Translations under genes and position numbers: made by a program
Shown: one piece after another, positions 1 through 11,395 of the stretch
Layout: each line of letters starts with the position of its first letter
Numbering within the stretch: the first letter of the stretch is position 1
Notes under the pieces: generated by a model
Seen by the model: only the letters and a program-made list of their open reading frames with translations
Databases searched by the model: none
What the model was told of the DNA's origin: nothing
From: Glossina fuscipes
Lineage: Eukaryota > Arthropoda > Insecta > Diptera > Glossinidae
Reading direction: 5' to 3'
Assembly: GCF_014805625.2 (NCBI RefSeq)
Contig: NW_023998556.1
Span: 1,013,602-1,077,601 of the forward strand
DNA length: 64,000 nucleotides

Positions 1-2680
1 GAAAATATATATGCTCTACCGGCAACAAAGTAGCTAGAATCGTGACATATTTATAAATATAATGTACCGGTCTGCTTCTTGATACTTGTAAGAAGTTATT
101 GACGTAAGCAGCCTTTTGTGTTAATGTTATCTTTCAACTATCATAAAATTTGTGCTTACTATGAACGTTGCTGTCACTTTGTAGCATAGTTCGTATTCTG
201 GAGCAAAAGTGACACCAAAACTCTTCATTATCAGTTTTGCGCTAAAGCAGGAGCATAACCACGTAGTCGAAAATTAACTTTCATTTTCGATTTCAGCTGT
301 GTTTGCTAACAGCTATAATTTTCATTCGAAGAAGTTAAATTATCTACATTACATTATATTATAATTACCGCCCAGGGTTGCTAATTTATGAAAACTACAA
401 AATTAAATGGGATGGAACGACGAAACGTAAAAAGAGAAGCAAATTGAGAGTTAACTATTAATATATTCATTTAATATAACAGTTGTTGTCCCTTTTCTTA
501 TGGTTTAAGTAAATTTTTACGGGGCAGTCCAGTTAAATTCGTTAACATATAAATAAAAAAGAGTTTGTTTATATTCCTACCTTTGTTTATTCTCAGCAAA
601 ATTGAATAGAAACGTTGCAATCCATTTTCTTCTACGTTCTGTATATCTTCCTTATATGTTTTCCAACAATTTTTAAAAATTTTCTCTTTATATAAGTTTC
701 ATATTATAACCACAAGTCAGAGTGACATACTGAAAAGTAGATAACAAATTATAGCACCGATTATGTGTGCTGTCAACTACGTTTCATTTTCGAAATTCGA
801 CCTTTTTACCCATATGTATGCATAAGAGAAACGTTCTCTCAAAATTGTCAAAACAGGCGTAAGCAAAATTGTTCGCGCTCTACGTTAGTATTGATTGTTG
901 TGAGTTAATATCGGCGTTTTAGAGCTACTTTTGTAAAGTAAAACAGTAAATAAAACAGTACATATGGAATAAATGCCAAGCAAGATTGCTTACTTATAAC
1001 CGACCGTGTACATACCTTGGTGTGCATAAAATTAAGTGCATTTTTCAAATATATAAATTAAACTTTTATATTTTTCAAGGTTGATGGTGTGTTCTAAGAC
1101 AAGAGCGGAAAAGTAGTACCATTCAAGGAAGGTGGGAAAGTTTACAAATATTTGGGGAGCATTTCACAGCATAGTTATGGGAGACGATGATTGGTAGTGT
1201 CAAAAGCAATACGAAGTTTGCAAAAATGTGTATCACTTTTGCAGCGAGTATTTGCTTGTCAAATCTCATAGTGATGACAAATGAATATAGACAATTTAAT
1301 CATAAAGCAAAACTTAAAACGACATTTCTTCAGGAATGATTTGTAGGAAAACGAGTAGGCGATGGATTTTTTTTTTTTGATTTTTTTTTTTTATGTCAAT
1401 GGGAAAAAAAAAGAAAAAAAATTGATCCGGAGAAAAAAACAGTTTTTGATAATTAATTTTGGTTAAAATCTTCTTTTGTGCTAATAAAAAAAAAAAAAAT
1501 TAAAAAAAATATATAAAAGCTTATGCAAAAAATTTACTGCGACAACTGTCTTTAAGTAGATTTTAAAATTAAGTGAGATATATTTGCCTGGAAGCTGCTA
1601 TAACAAGCAAATCCATAAGAAAGAAGAAGAAAGTTATATTCAACTCCAACGGAATCCTTTATTACTCATCACGTTTATGAGCATTGTATGTCGCATCGTA
1701 TATATCGTATATATATTTTGAATCATAGGAGCATGTGAGTTAATTTCCGTACTTAAGACGGCGATTAAGATCATTTCCGGATCTGTCAGTGAAACTATAA
1801 ACGTTTAAGCGATTATAGACAAGCTTCGAGCAACTGGAGAAGAAGTCTTTTTTTTTTTTCCTGGACCAAAATTTAACGTCGAAATTGCAAATCTAAGTAA
1901 TTGTTAATTTTTTATAGAAACACGAATTTACATTCGGCGTGACTAGGTGAGTTGTAATTTGTATTGTTAATATTAGATTATAATTCTTAATTTTACGTAA
2001 TCGTAGTTTTGAGTCTGTTACACAATTGTCATTAATATGTTTAAACATTTATAATAATAACACAATAATAAAATGTTTGTAAACTAATTTTGTTGTTGCG
2101 ATACTGGCTGGCGAAGTAAGTGTACACTTAACACACTCACATACACTACACTTCCACTTACATCTTATAAAATTATAAAGATTCTATAGGGCAAATTTCA
2201 TTTATGAACCCCCCCAATTTCGGCGAGCTAGACACATTTCGATAAGAGCCCTTTAAGTATGCTATGGTATGCTACAGATTTTCTATATAGTTGCTGAACT
2301 TTTCCTTGATATTTCATATAATTCAGGAAAGGTCCTGTTTGCATTGTTTAAACGCAAATGTTAAATGAAAGAGAGCTTCAATGTGCATCATCACTTTCAA
2401 ATTCTCAGCCAGTTCGCGACCAGTTAAATGCATTCGCGACATATAAGCGACTACTCAAGTTTACGAAAGGATTGCATTTAGCCGAAGTGCACAGCCGATT
2501 TTAACAATTCATGAAATTTCCCTTCTTGAGTTTCTCAATCGAAAATTTGGAATACCAAACTCGATTTGAACTTTTGGCATTGTGTAGATATATTAATCCA
2601 AATGTTGCAAGATATCCATCGACATAACGTGCTTGAAAACGTTTTCTCGTTTTGTCCACACTATAAGTCAACCATTTTGC
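1..2680. other. AT-rich stretch without recognisable gene
   Basis: I see no coding frame of convincing length or similarity on either strand here. The stretch is AT-rich, with a homopolymer block listed separately. A faint reverse-transcriptase-like phrase (…KVYKYLGS…) near 1110-1170 is too weak to annotate. Confidence 0.6.
1369..1515. repeat. Low-complexity poly-T/poly-A block
   Basis: Runs of 9-13 T are followed within 30-130 bases by several runs of 8-13 A. Such facing T and A runs could fold as an imperfect hairpin or could be fused poly-A tails of old retrotransposons. No element body was recognised beside it. Confidence 0.7.
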
Positions 2681-2681
2681 T

Positions 2682-2759
2682 TTCCGCGAGAATAGTCAAC
2701 TAGGTAAGAATAGCGACCCTCAAGTCTGTGTTCGTGGGTTCAAATTTCAATTGCGGGAG
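2682..2759 (+). repeat. Degenerate tRNA-like segment (possible tRNA-derived SINE head)
   Basis: Seen: an A-box-like TAGTCAACTAGG (2693-2704) and a B-box-like GGTTCAAAT (2737-2745) about 45 bases apart, with ends CCGC and GCGG that could pair as an acceptor stem. The middle (CTCAAGT … TTCGTGGGTTCAAAT) resembles the anticodon-to-T-arm part of a class II tRNA-Leu. The D and anticodon stems pair poorly, so a functional tRNA is unlikely. A tRNA pseudogene or the promoter head of a SINE is the better reading, which is an inference. Confidence 0.3.
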
Positions 2760-5095
2760 AGTTTGCTTTGCTCTCAGCGATAGTCGATAAAGGTATAACA
2801 TCTATTGAGATAGCTCGGCGTAATATCAATAGATAAAGCGTATTGTACTAATTATTGTAACATACGTAACATGTGGTTGTATAATACAAGAGTTGTTACA
2901 TGTACAATCCTGTTATATAGAGTTACGAACCTCACTCGTGGAGATAGGTTTGACGTCTAGAAAGAAAAAAAGGAAGGAACGGGGAAGGAAGCGGGAAATA
3001 AATTAAAGAATAATAATAAATGAGTAGGTGCTCGTCTTTTTCGTTGCGGTGAGGGTTGCATGTTCATTTCTTACAAATAAAAAGATAAAATGTCTAGGAA
3101 CCATCTCGACATTACACAGTCCACGGAATTTTCTAAAACGAATAAAGCAGTTTATGTTCCTTTTAATCTCCCTGTGCTCATCAGAAAAAGAGGAAAATTT
3201 TTTTTAACCACTCTTTGCATTTGGTAACTATTAAATTCTATGGGTCTGATATAGACTGCACCTTACTGAAGTAAATCACCACAACATGAACAAATATGTT
3301 GTGATTTGATAAAAGAATGTTTAGTTTTCATGTGTTATCCTAAGGAAATAATGCAGTATAAATATGATACCTCATTTCATATACGTGGTTTATGGTTCGA
3401 TACTCTTTATGGTGATTTATTAAAAGTAGATGCTTATGGAAATACATTCGCGTCGGATTAGGTCGGATTTTTCAAAGAAAAACATTCACAAGTTACTGTC
3501 CGGAGATATTCTACGCCATATTTGGAAGAAGATAAAGAGAGAAAATATGTAAGTTGTGGCCATAGTAATATAAGGAGAAAAATATATTAATAATTGTTAA
3601 ATTGAATTGATAAATGATTTATGTATAAGAATATGCTCTTATTATATATAAAAGTTTATATACATCTTCACTTTTACATAAATATATACATAATCACAAT
3701 TACATAAATTAAAGGATAAGTCTTTAATAAGTCTTTAAATATATTAAATTCTGGATAAAATGTAAAATAAAATAATCAGGGTTTTTTTTAATGGAGAAGA
3801 AATTAGCTTAGGAGTCCTTGACAAGTCCCTACAGCCTCCAATCCTTTTTAAGTGGCACTGAGATATGGCGCTAAAAAAACAACAAAGTCCGCAGACAATA
3901 GTTAGACAGAAAATGAGGATCTCCAGAATAGTACGTTACACCGTAAAAGCAAGGAAATCATAACACATTTCAATGCGGTAAGTCACAATAACTAGTGGCT
4001 GCCTGTAGGAATTGGTACACGGTAACATCAAGCTAATAAAAATGAAGGGAACAAACTTATGCCATTTAGCTAAAATAATATATTGTAAATTAAACAACAA
4101 CTTTTGTAAGCATAAGCAAGATTTGTAAAGAAAAGTCTGTTACAATAAAATCGAAGAGTTTCTAATATAACAAATCAGAACAAAAGAAAAAGTAAATTTA
4201 GGGAATAAAGTCAATATGTAAATTATTTTGTGCATAAAATATTAATTCGCTGGTTTATGTTGTAAGGAACAGTTTTGCTTCCTTTTTACTAGAGACATGC
4301 CCATGTATACAATTGTCCGTCCATAACTTAGTTATCTATCATCCGTAGTTCTAAAACATATAATTTCTGAAGGTACTTTGCGTATGTGTCCGATTCGTCC
4401 GCCAAATTCTTTATGATTTCGTATTAAAGCATAGGTATTTTTCCGTCGACCATTACCTTGGTTTATGACAAAGGCACATCCTTTAGTTCATTCGCCTTAA
4501 AAGTACGTCATACATATTAAAATGTTGATTTGGGTGCTTTAGAGTATACCCGGACATTTTTTCTTGACTCTTTCGATACTCCGAATTGTCATCACAATAT
4601 ATATGTGTATAAACATACGGTTTGTTTTTTATTATTATAAATCATTCCATATTTCTTTTTTAATATACATTGAATTCCGACTTAAGTTCCTTGTATATAC
4701 GTTGCTAATTTTTGTAGATTATGTATAAACATGCACTTTGCTCATTATGGACATACATTTTGTTTTCTTATAAACATCCATTTATTTTCTTACCAAAGGG
4801 ATTACTATTCAGAAAAACATCATATACATAACATCATATAAATAAAGATCTTGTGTTGAAGCATTAATGTAATAAACTCTCATATTTTATAAACATTTTT
4901 ATACTTAACAATATGCTTCAACTTGCCCTTATTTCTGTATGAAAATACACAGGCATTCAACATATTCGACATCTTCAATATTCAACACCTTCCTATTGTT
5001 TGCTGCTTAACAGTTATGCTTGTATACCAATACAGATAATTATATTTCTAGAAACTTCCATAAATTGTGTATTATCTACACGTGAATGTTCATAC
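2760..5095. other. No recognisable gene
   Basis: AT-rich DNA without a convincing coding frame, RNA gene or mobile element. It holds short A+T microsatellite-like runs such as TATATA around 3640-3700. Confidence 0.55.
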
Positions 5096-5425
5096 TGTTA
5101 CGGAAATCCCAAATCTAGTTCATTCCAGCTAAATCATTTTTCCAAATAATAAATTCCTTAAAAGGAAAAGAAACGCATATTCGCGGCGCGTCATGCAGCT
5201 GCAGGCCGATGAAAATGATTAGTGGAAAAGCAGGCTAGGATTAAAAATAAAACCATAAATTTAGGTATACTAATATGCTTTTAAAAATTTATATAAACAG
5301 AATATTTGTGGAAGGGAGAGTGAGTAGAAAAAGAATATTTAAGTTGAGCAGTTGAAAGTCTTGCCAAAAATAAATTGTGAATAGTCCAAGCAATAAAAAT
5401 TAGGAATATAAAATTAAAAAATAAC
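5096..5425 (+). repeat. LTR-like repeat, copy 1 (3' part missing)
   Basis: The segment starts TGTTACGGAAAT and is clearly similar, over about 330 bases, to the reverse complement of 25210-25519. Shared landmarks include a central GTCATGCAGCTGCAGGCCGA block and AATAGAATATTTGTG. The second copy has TG…CA ends and a target duplication, so this is read as a solo-LTR-like unit of an unidentified LTR retrotransposon. Here similarity stops near 5423, roughly 90 bases before the expected end, next to a LINE endonuclease relic. Alternative: a non-autonomous element of another type. Confidence 0.5.
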
Positions 5426-5426
5426 T

Positions 5427-5605
5427 TGCCATTGTTAAAAATACTGCATCAAAACGTCTGTGGTTTGTGGTGGTTAATTCGAAGTTATGTAATATGTTTG
5501 AAAATTCTAGCATTTAAGAAAACCTGTCTTAAGGCTGAGTATTTTAATGGCGAGATTTTTTGCTCTGACATTCAAATTTTTAAGTGCGACAAGTCGGGTG
5601 TGTTA

Positions 5606-5653
<48 letters not shown>

Positions 5654-6693
5654 CATTACAGTTAATCATTGCTTACCTTCATTTGCTTTTTGTCTTTCTG
5701 CTTATAGATCCGTTGAGTTTGTATGCGTTAAAATAAAATTGCATACTTCTAATGCTTTTATATTCCTCCTGCGTCGGATATTTCGATTTACTTAGAGCAT
5801 TTGTCCATGATCAAAAATATTACTTGTCTCCTCAAACCCAGTGATAAGTTGATTGTGTTGGATAATATTAAACTGCTCAATGTTTCGTGAGTTTTTAACG
5901 ACGGCCATGGATGTTTTATTCCCTTCTGATTTTCAAGAAGTTTTCTGATGTTGTCCATGGGTTGGGTCCGGTTTACACAACAGTTTTAATGTAAATAATA
6001 AGCTATGTGCTTTGTTTTACGGGAAGATAGTTACCATTCATCGTTGTTGCTGACCGTAAACTATCTCTCTGACAATGGACCGTGTAATCAAGTGATTAAT
6101 AGTGATCAGCGCTTGTTCGCTGAAATAAATTACGTCAAACCTAAGAAGTTTTTGTGTGGCACTGACTGGAACTTAGATTATGAAGATGATCAGTATTCGT
6201 TATACTTTATTTACAGTCAGCTTTATCCCGCAATTACCGTTTCGTTTCCATTTAAGTCCTGTTGTACCTCAGTCTGTTCTGCTTGGTATACTAAGCTTTT
6301 ATGAATGATCCACGATAACAACTACAGGCTGTTTACAAAATTAAGTCGTAGTGGTTCGTTTAATGATATGTTGTACTCAAACGCAAGAAGAGATTATAAC
6401 TGCTTAAAATCGAATGTGTTATTTCACTTTTATTAAAAAACAAGAAGTACATTTTTTCAAAAATTCTAAGGACTTTTTTAAGGTGCAAATTCTAAACGAA
6501 AATTAGAACGATTTCCTTCAACTTTCCAACTCCCAATTTTCAAATATTTCGCCTGATTCGACAAGCAGAAATATTTATAGCATTGACGAATTTGAAGTCT
6601 TCCAATTTGCCAGGTCTTGTAGTGTTCTGGTCACTATTCTCCAACATTGTCTTGATTTACTGTGTTATCCCCTTATATATATTTTTAGCAGTT
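5427..6693 (+). pseudogene. CR1-like LINE relic O, part 1: endonuclease and start of RT
   Basis: Decayed coding sequence in several frames. Translation opens with LKILHQNVCGL, a typical start of an apurinic-type LINE endonuclease. Further on are segments like the TETWL…QIFRxDR…GVLI part of that domain, later the endonuclease-RT linker (…KLSRSGSFNDMLYSNARRDYN…, about 6340-6410), and then the beginning of the RT region up to PLYIF at about 6670-6690. A (TG)n tract has expanded inside the endonuclease. The frame is then interrupted by LINE A and resumes at 11396. It is a different and older family from A. No intact ORF remains. Confidence 0.6.
5608..5652 (+). repeat. (TG)n microsatellite
   Basis: About 22 uninterrupted TG units lie within the endonuclease relic. 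They follow codons for GVLI, so the repeat probably expanded inside old coding sequence. The Cys/Val-rich reading frames across it are artefacts. Confidence 0.95.
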
Positions 6694-6999
6694 TATTTAT
6701 TTATTTATTTATTCCACTTATACAAGAAACTCAACTAAAACAAAATGGCAGTCGAGTTCAATTGACTCTTAAGTAAATCTTAAAATTAATTAATAATAAA
6801 ACTTAGTATAAGTACAATAAAACAAATAAGGAGGAAAAAAAAAGCATGTACACAATTAGCATAGAGCCACACCCACAACCGATACAGGACCAAATTGCAA
6901 GTGAACCCCTAAGCCATCGCAAACATGCATAAGCTTGGCAACCGATAATTGTTAACAACAAATCAATTTTCGACTCATAATGACATATTTAAGGTTAAG

Positions 7000-9888
7000 T
7001 CAGTTTAAGTATGACATAGGTAAATCGCGCTTATTAAGCAATATTGCTTTAATGGACTTTAAAGAATCCGTTAATGAGAATAGATGATAGACATCATTTA
7101 GGTTCTTGCAAACAACTCTGAGCGGGTTAAACAGTTCAAAATTATATTTGCATTGACTAAGCTTTATCAACATAAAGTGCCTAGAGAAACGGTTAGGGAC
7201 ATTAAAGCCTATCTCTCGAAGTAATGCGGGCGAGTCAATTGCACCATTTATTAATTTGATTAAGAAGGAAACCCCAAGAACAAATCTACGTTTCTCGAGT
7301 GACGGTAAGGATAACAGAAGCAACCTATTTTCATAGGGTGGAAGAGGGGAAATCGGGTCCCAACCCAAATTCCTAAGGTCAAACAGCAAGAATTGCTTTT
7401 CTATAGATTCAATTGAATCTACGTAGCACCTATATGAAGGAGACCACTCAACGGAGGCATACTCAAGTATAGGTCTAACCAAACAAGTGTAAAGCATTTT
7501 CGTAATATAAGGATCATCAAGCTCTTTGGACCACCTCTTTATAAAACCAAGCGCGCACCTAGCTTTGCTTAACTAGGACTCAATATGCAAATTGAAACGT
7601 AACCTATAATCGAATAGAACGCCTAAATCTATGAACAAATCGACGTCTTCCAACCTGTGCGAATCAATGAAGTATTGAGTACTGAACGACTTCCTTCTCA
7701 AGAAAGAAAGCTTCTTACATTTATTTAGATTTAGTTTCAGAAGATTGAGAGAGCACCATGCAACCAAATTGTTCAAATCACTTTGAAGATGATGTGATTG
7801 CGATTCTACGGAAAAAGAAGAAAGCAGTTTCACATCATCAGCATACATTAAAATCTCACTGAATTTAATCACGGAGGGCAAATCATTGATGTATAAATTA
7901 AATAAAATAGGTCCTAAGTGGCTACCTTGAGGTACGCCAGAAGTCACGGGGAATTCATCCGAGGTAATGAGGTTAAACAAAACCCTGAATAATCTACCAT
8001 ACAGATAAGAGCTTAACCATTCCACTAAGAAGAGAGGAAAGCCAGAGGTCTGGAGTTTAAATCTAAGAAGTCTATGATTAACCATATCAAACGCTTTGCT
8101 AAAGTCAGTGTAAACGACATCAGTGCGAGAACCACTAGAAAAAGCCTTGAAAACATGAGAAGTAAACTCCAACAGATTGGTCACCGTAGATCTTCCCTTT
8201 CGAAAACCATGCTGGAAAGAAGAAATATACAATTTCATGGAAAAGGCTATATGCTGGGCCACAATTCGCTCGAACAGTTTAGGTAAGACACTCAACTTGG
8301 CAATGCCTCTGTAGTTCTCTACAAGTTGCCTACTACCACTTTTGTGAATAGGAATAAGGAAAGAAGTCTTCCAACACAAAGGGAAAACACCTAAATTCAA
8401 AGACTTATTAAAAATCTTTGAGATAACATCACAAAGCTCGCCAGCACAAGATATAAGTACACATGAGGGGATCCCATCGGGTCCAGGCGAACAATTATAT
8501 TTCAGAGAGCTCAATCCTTCAAAAACGTCATTTTCAGATATAACAAAGATTGGAATTGAAATCGAATTAGAAATCGGATATGGATAATTTACCGATAAAT
8601 CAAAATTGGTAGTTGAAAAGTTCTGTCGGAAGTATTCCGCAAAGAGATTTGAGGTTTCAAAATCATCCGCGGACTCGGAGCCATTAAAAGACACAAACGA
8701 CGGGTTTATGGAGATTTTTCTTTTGGAATTAACGAACTTGAAAAAGTATTTAGGGTTAGCAAACAAGGAGGATTTAACAAACTGAAGGTAACTGCAATAG
8801 TATTGGCGGTTGAGGGAATTAAATTTATGCCTTGCAACAGAGTAAGCGAAATAGTCGAGAGAAGAACCACTTTTCGAAAATTTTTTGAAAAGCTTGTTTT
8901 TCCTATTCTTGTAGTATTTAATTGTTTTATTAAACCACCGAGGACCCTTGCTTCGAGGACGGGACTGCTTGATCGGAACGGATGCAGAAATAGCTTGATT
9001 TAATATATTGTAGAACGACGACAGTAAGCTATCAATACTTCCCTCTGAGAAATCGACCACAAAATGAGAAAGATGTGACTTTAGTATGGAAACATTGATT
9101 TTATGGAAATCATAAAGTTGATATGAAAAATTTGAATTTTGAACGTTATAGAAGTTCAACGAACCAACATACTTGTAATGAAAGGAAACACCCAATGCTG
9201 GATGATATGGATCCTCAGGTAAACTAAACGGAAGACAACGATTAACGCAAACCTCAGGAAAATTTGCAAAGCAGAGATCAAGAAATCTCCCATTACAATT
9301 ATGGGTACCATTGTATTGAACTAAATGATTATCAAATAATTCATTGAAGAACACAACGGCTTTATCAGATGTTGAGGAAGGGATCAAACAGCCAGAACTA
9401 TCACTGTAAAACCAATTGACTTGAGGCAAGTTGAAGTCACCCAACGCAAGGACTATATCGGTAGGTTTAGATTGCTTGGCCACTTCACAAATGAGGGCGG
9501 CCTGTTTCTTATATACAGAGATATCCGAATTTGGGGGAATATAGGAGCAGGTCACATATAAGTGTTTGTTAGGAAATTTCACTCGAATGGCGATAAATTC
9601 AACATCGGGAGTAGTTGGAAATTCAAACGAATAGGTGGGGAGTGCCGTAGAAATAGCAATTAAAACACCACCACCATTGCGATACAAACGATCGTTTCTG
9701 AAAACTTGAAACGAATTATGGAAAAGTTCCGACGAATGTAGAACTGGCTTCAGCCATGTTTCAGTGAAGACCAGACAGGAAAACTCCGTACTCACTGAAT
9801 TTAGGAAAGTAGAACGAATTTTTGAGTTTAGGCCCCTAACATTTTGATAAATGAGAGAAAATGAGGCTGAAGAAGTATTTAGTTTTTT
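7000..9888 (-). pseudogene. Element A ORF2: endonuclease-reverse transcriptase, one premature stop
   Basis: This is an LINE polyprotein of about 960 codons. The N-terminal endonuclease begins LIYQNVRGLNSK and contains FTETWL, the catalytic-type LGDFNLP and a degenerate SDH-like motif (EDPYHPA). The RT follows with YTDFSKAFD (palm motif A), GVPQGSHLGP and the catalytic YADD of LMYADDVKL. The C-terminal thumb includes CLVRPILEYASVEW. There is no RNase H. One TAG at 7573-7575 (after …NLHIE-S) interrupts an otherwise continuous frame, while copy C has a sense codon there. No ATG is available in frame near the start: the frame opens after a TAA near 9911 and overlaps the end of ORF1 in the -1 frame. 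Translation probably depends on -1 frameshifting at 9882-9888 or on reinitiation. Confidence 0.85.
9879..9888 (-). promoter_or_regulatory. Candidate -1 ribosomal frameshift site joining ORF1 and ORF2 of A
   Basis: In sense direction the end of ORF1 reads tcA AAA AAC TAA, a canonical X XXY YYZ slippery heptamer (9882-9888) abutting the ORF1 stop (9879-9881). Slipping back one base gives AAA AAA CTA AAT…, which is exactly the frame of ORF2 and stays open into its endonuclease. I see no obvious strong stem-loop within the next ~60 bases. Termination-reinitiation is the alternative mechanism. Confidence 0.55.
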
Positions 9889-10949
9889 GAAGGGGAAAGA
9901 GCTAATGCATTCGCATTACGGGGTCGGTCCCGAGGGATAAATTCCTTAATTAATGATCCAACCGGCCACAAAGTTTTATTTAAAATCAAATCCATATTTT
10001 CAGTCGGAACTAGAATTTTAAAAGATAAGATAGCTCTAGATTGAGAAGGACCCAGTTTGAAAATACTAACTCGCTTTAAATTAACAGAAGGGGCTTTCGC
10101 TGCTAGATAACCCTTTATGTTTACAACAGGTGTATCTGGTGCCAGTCTTGACACAAATATTGCCTTTCTGGGAGGAACTGCCTTCAAGCATATGTCATCA
10201 GTACTGGGAGCAGCAGGGCTAACGGATGGGGAGTTATGAGTTGGGGAAAATATAGAGCGGGTAACCACACTTGCACGAGCAGCTTGTGCGACCTGCTCAG
10301 TTTGGCGACCAGCATTTACACTCGAACAGCGAGGAGAAGAGGACGATTTACTATTACCCTTTTTAGTTTTGGGCGATGACGCCTGAGAAGATTGAGTGAC
10401 ATCTATGGGAGGAGATACCCTTGCCACTTCAGCATAGCTCAAGCCAGAAGGACTTCTCGGACTATTTGTAACATCTATGTTACCAACCAACTCAGCCGTA
10501 GCAGAAACACTAACATTATTTGTAGCCTTTAGGGAATCGCTAACTTGCACCAACGAAACGGACTTAGGAGGTGACGAACCACACGCTACGCTACGCGTTG
10601 AGACTTTGTTAGCTGGAGAGGAAGATGACTGCACAATATACCGACATTCATCAAACCTAGTCTTAATTAATTCAAACTTCTCCCACAAAGAGCCGAGATT
10701 TTTGCTGAAATCTGAGAAACAATTTTTCGTCTCCGTGAAGAGTTTGTAGAAATCAATGTCCCGCTTTCTACAGTCAGGACATGACCATCGTAAACCTTTA
10801 GAAAGGCCAAGGACTGCATCAGCAGCACGGCCGGTAATACCAGCACACTTTGCATGTACAAAACGATCACACAACCAACAAGAAATGAATCGTTCAGATT
10901 CAGGGCCGGTTTTCGCACGACATGGAGTAAATAAACAATCCATGTCCAT
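9879..10949 (-). CDS. Element A ORF1: PHD-finger nucleic-acid-binding protein
   Basis: An intact ORF of 356 codons from the ATG at 10949 (start MDMDCLFTPCR). The N-terminal ~65 residues carry Cys/His pairs spaced as a PHD-type finger: CLFTPC, CWLC, HAKC and CPDC. A Ser/Thr/Pro-rich linker follows. The last ~110 residues (from KAIFVSRLAPDT) resemble the RRM-like fold found in LINE ORF1 proteins. Such proteins bind element RNA and form the RNP, which is known for the class. The frame stays open 38 codons further upstream to 11063, but that part is an AT-only tract (about 10975-11050) giving a Phe-rich peptide, so the internal ATG is preferred. ORF1 ends on AAAAAAC-TAA (see the frameshift entry). 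Copy C carries the same protein with indels and a deleted start. Confidence 0.85.
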   Translation of the reverse strand: MDMDCLFTPCRAKTGPESERFISCWLCDRFVHAKCAGITGRAADAVLGLSKGLRWSCPDCRKRDIDFYKLFTETKNCFSDFSKNLGSLWEKFELIKTRFDECRYIVQSSSSPANKVSTRSVACGSSPPKSVSLVQVSDSLKATNNVSVSATAELVGNIDVTNSPRSPSGLSYAEVARVSPPIDVTQSSQASSPKTKKGNSKSSSSPRCSSVNAGRQTEQVAQAARASVVTRSIFSPTHNSPSVSPAAPSTDDICLKAVPPRKAIFVSRLAPDTPVVNIKGYLAAKAPSVNLKRVSIFKLGPSQSRAILSFKILVPTENMDLILNKTLWPVGSLIKEFIPRDRPRNANALALSPSKN

Positions 10950-11395
10950 TGAAAACAAAAAAAGTAGCTTATGAAGGAAAAAAAGAAAAACAAAAAAAAA
11001 ATAATAATAAAAAATATAAAAAATAAAAAAAATAAATAAAAAATGTTTTTTTTCACGGCACAAATTTTCAGGAAAATTAAAGCAAATTTCTCACTTCCCT
11101 GCCCACTGTAAATATAGAGCGAAAACTAACGAAAACTGTAAACACAGATTAACGGGCAAAAAGGAGACTTTTACTAAGAGCTCAATTGTTGCTTACAATA
11201 AACCAAAATGATTTTTTCACATAAATGTTTAATAAATTCATATACATTAAATTCACACTTTATTCTTTTAGAGAATTTTTTAAATTTAAACACGAATAAA
11301 GCAAAAAAGCTAAGAAATACACTAAAAAAAATTGAAATATTTGTTGACAGAATAAAAACGCGACTACAAGACGCACGCAGAGTTGCCAAACTCTG

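Larger units (their letters stand above)
6694..11395 (-). mobile_element. Nearly full-length CR1-like non-LTR retrotransposon (element A)
   Basis: In sense direction (minus strand) the element has a 5' UTR, ORF1 with a PHD-type zinc finger, ORF2 with endonuclease and RT but no RNase H, a 3' UTR and a (TAAA)n tail at 6694-6713. PHD fingers in ORF1 are known from CR1-clade LINEs, and the domain order fits that clade. AGTT flanks it on both sides (6690-6693 and 11396-11399). Removing the element with one AGTT rejoins an open frame of the older relic O, which fixes both ends. The 5' end is a palindrome, CAGAGTT/AACTCTG around a 4-nt loop. The only clear coding lesion is one in-frame stop in ORF2. 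Copy C (plus strand, 39.5-43.8 kb) belongs to the same family, B and D to relatives. Confidence 0.9.

Noticed and set aside
1081..1270. RT-like phrase KVYKYLGS followed by a diffuse match
   Set aside because: Too short and interrupted by stops; no other RT motif nearby.
5426..5795. Cys/Val-repeat proteins predicted over the (TG)n tract
   Set aside because: They arise from translating the microsatellite; the surrounding sequence is a broken LINE endonuclease.
10667..11056. 129-codon Phe-rich minus-strand frame overlapping ORF1 of A
   Set aside because: It is an out-of-frame shadow of ORF1 plus the AT-only tract and has no motif.
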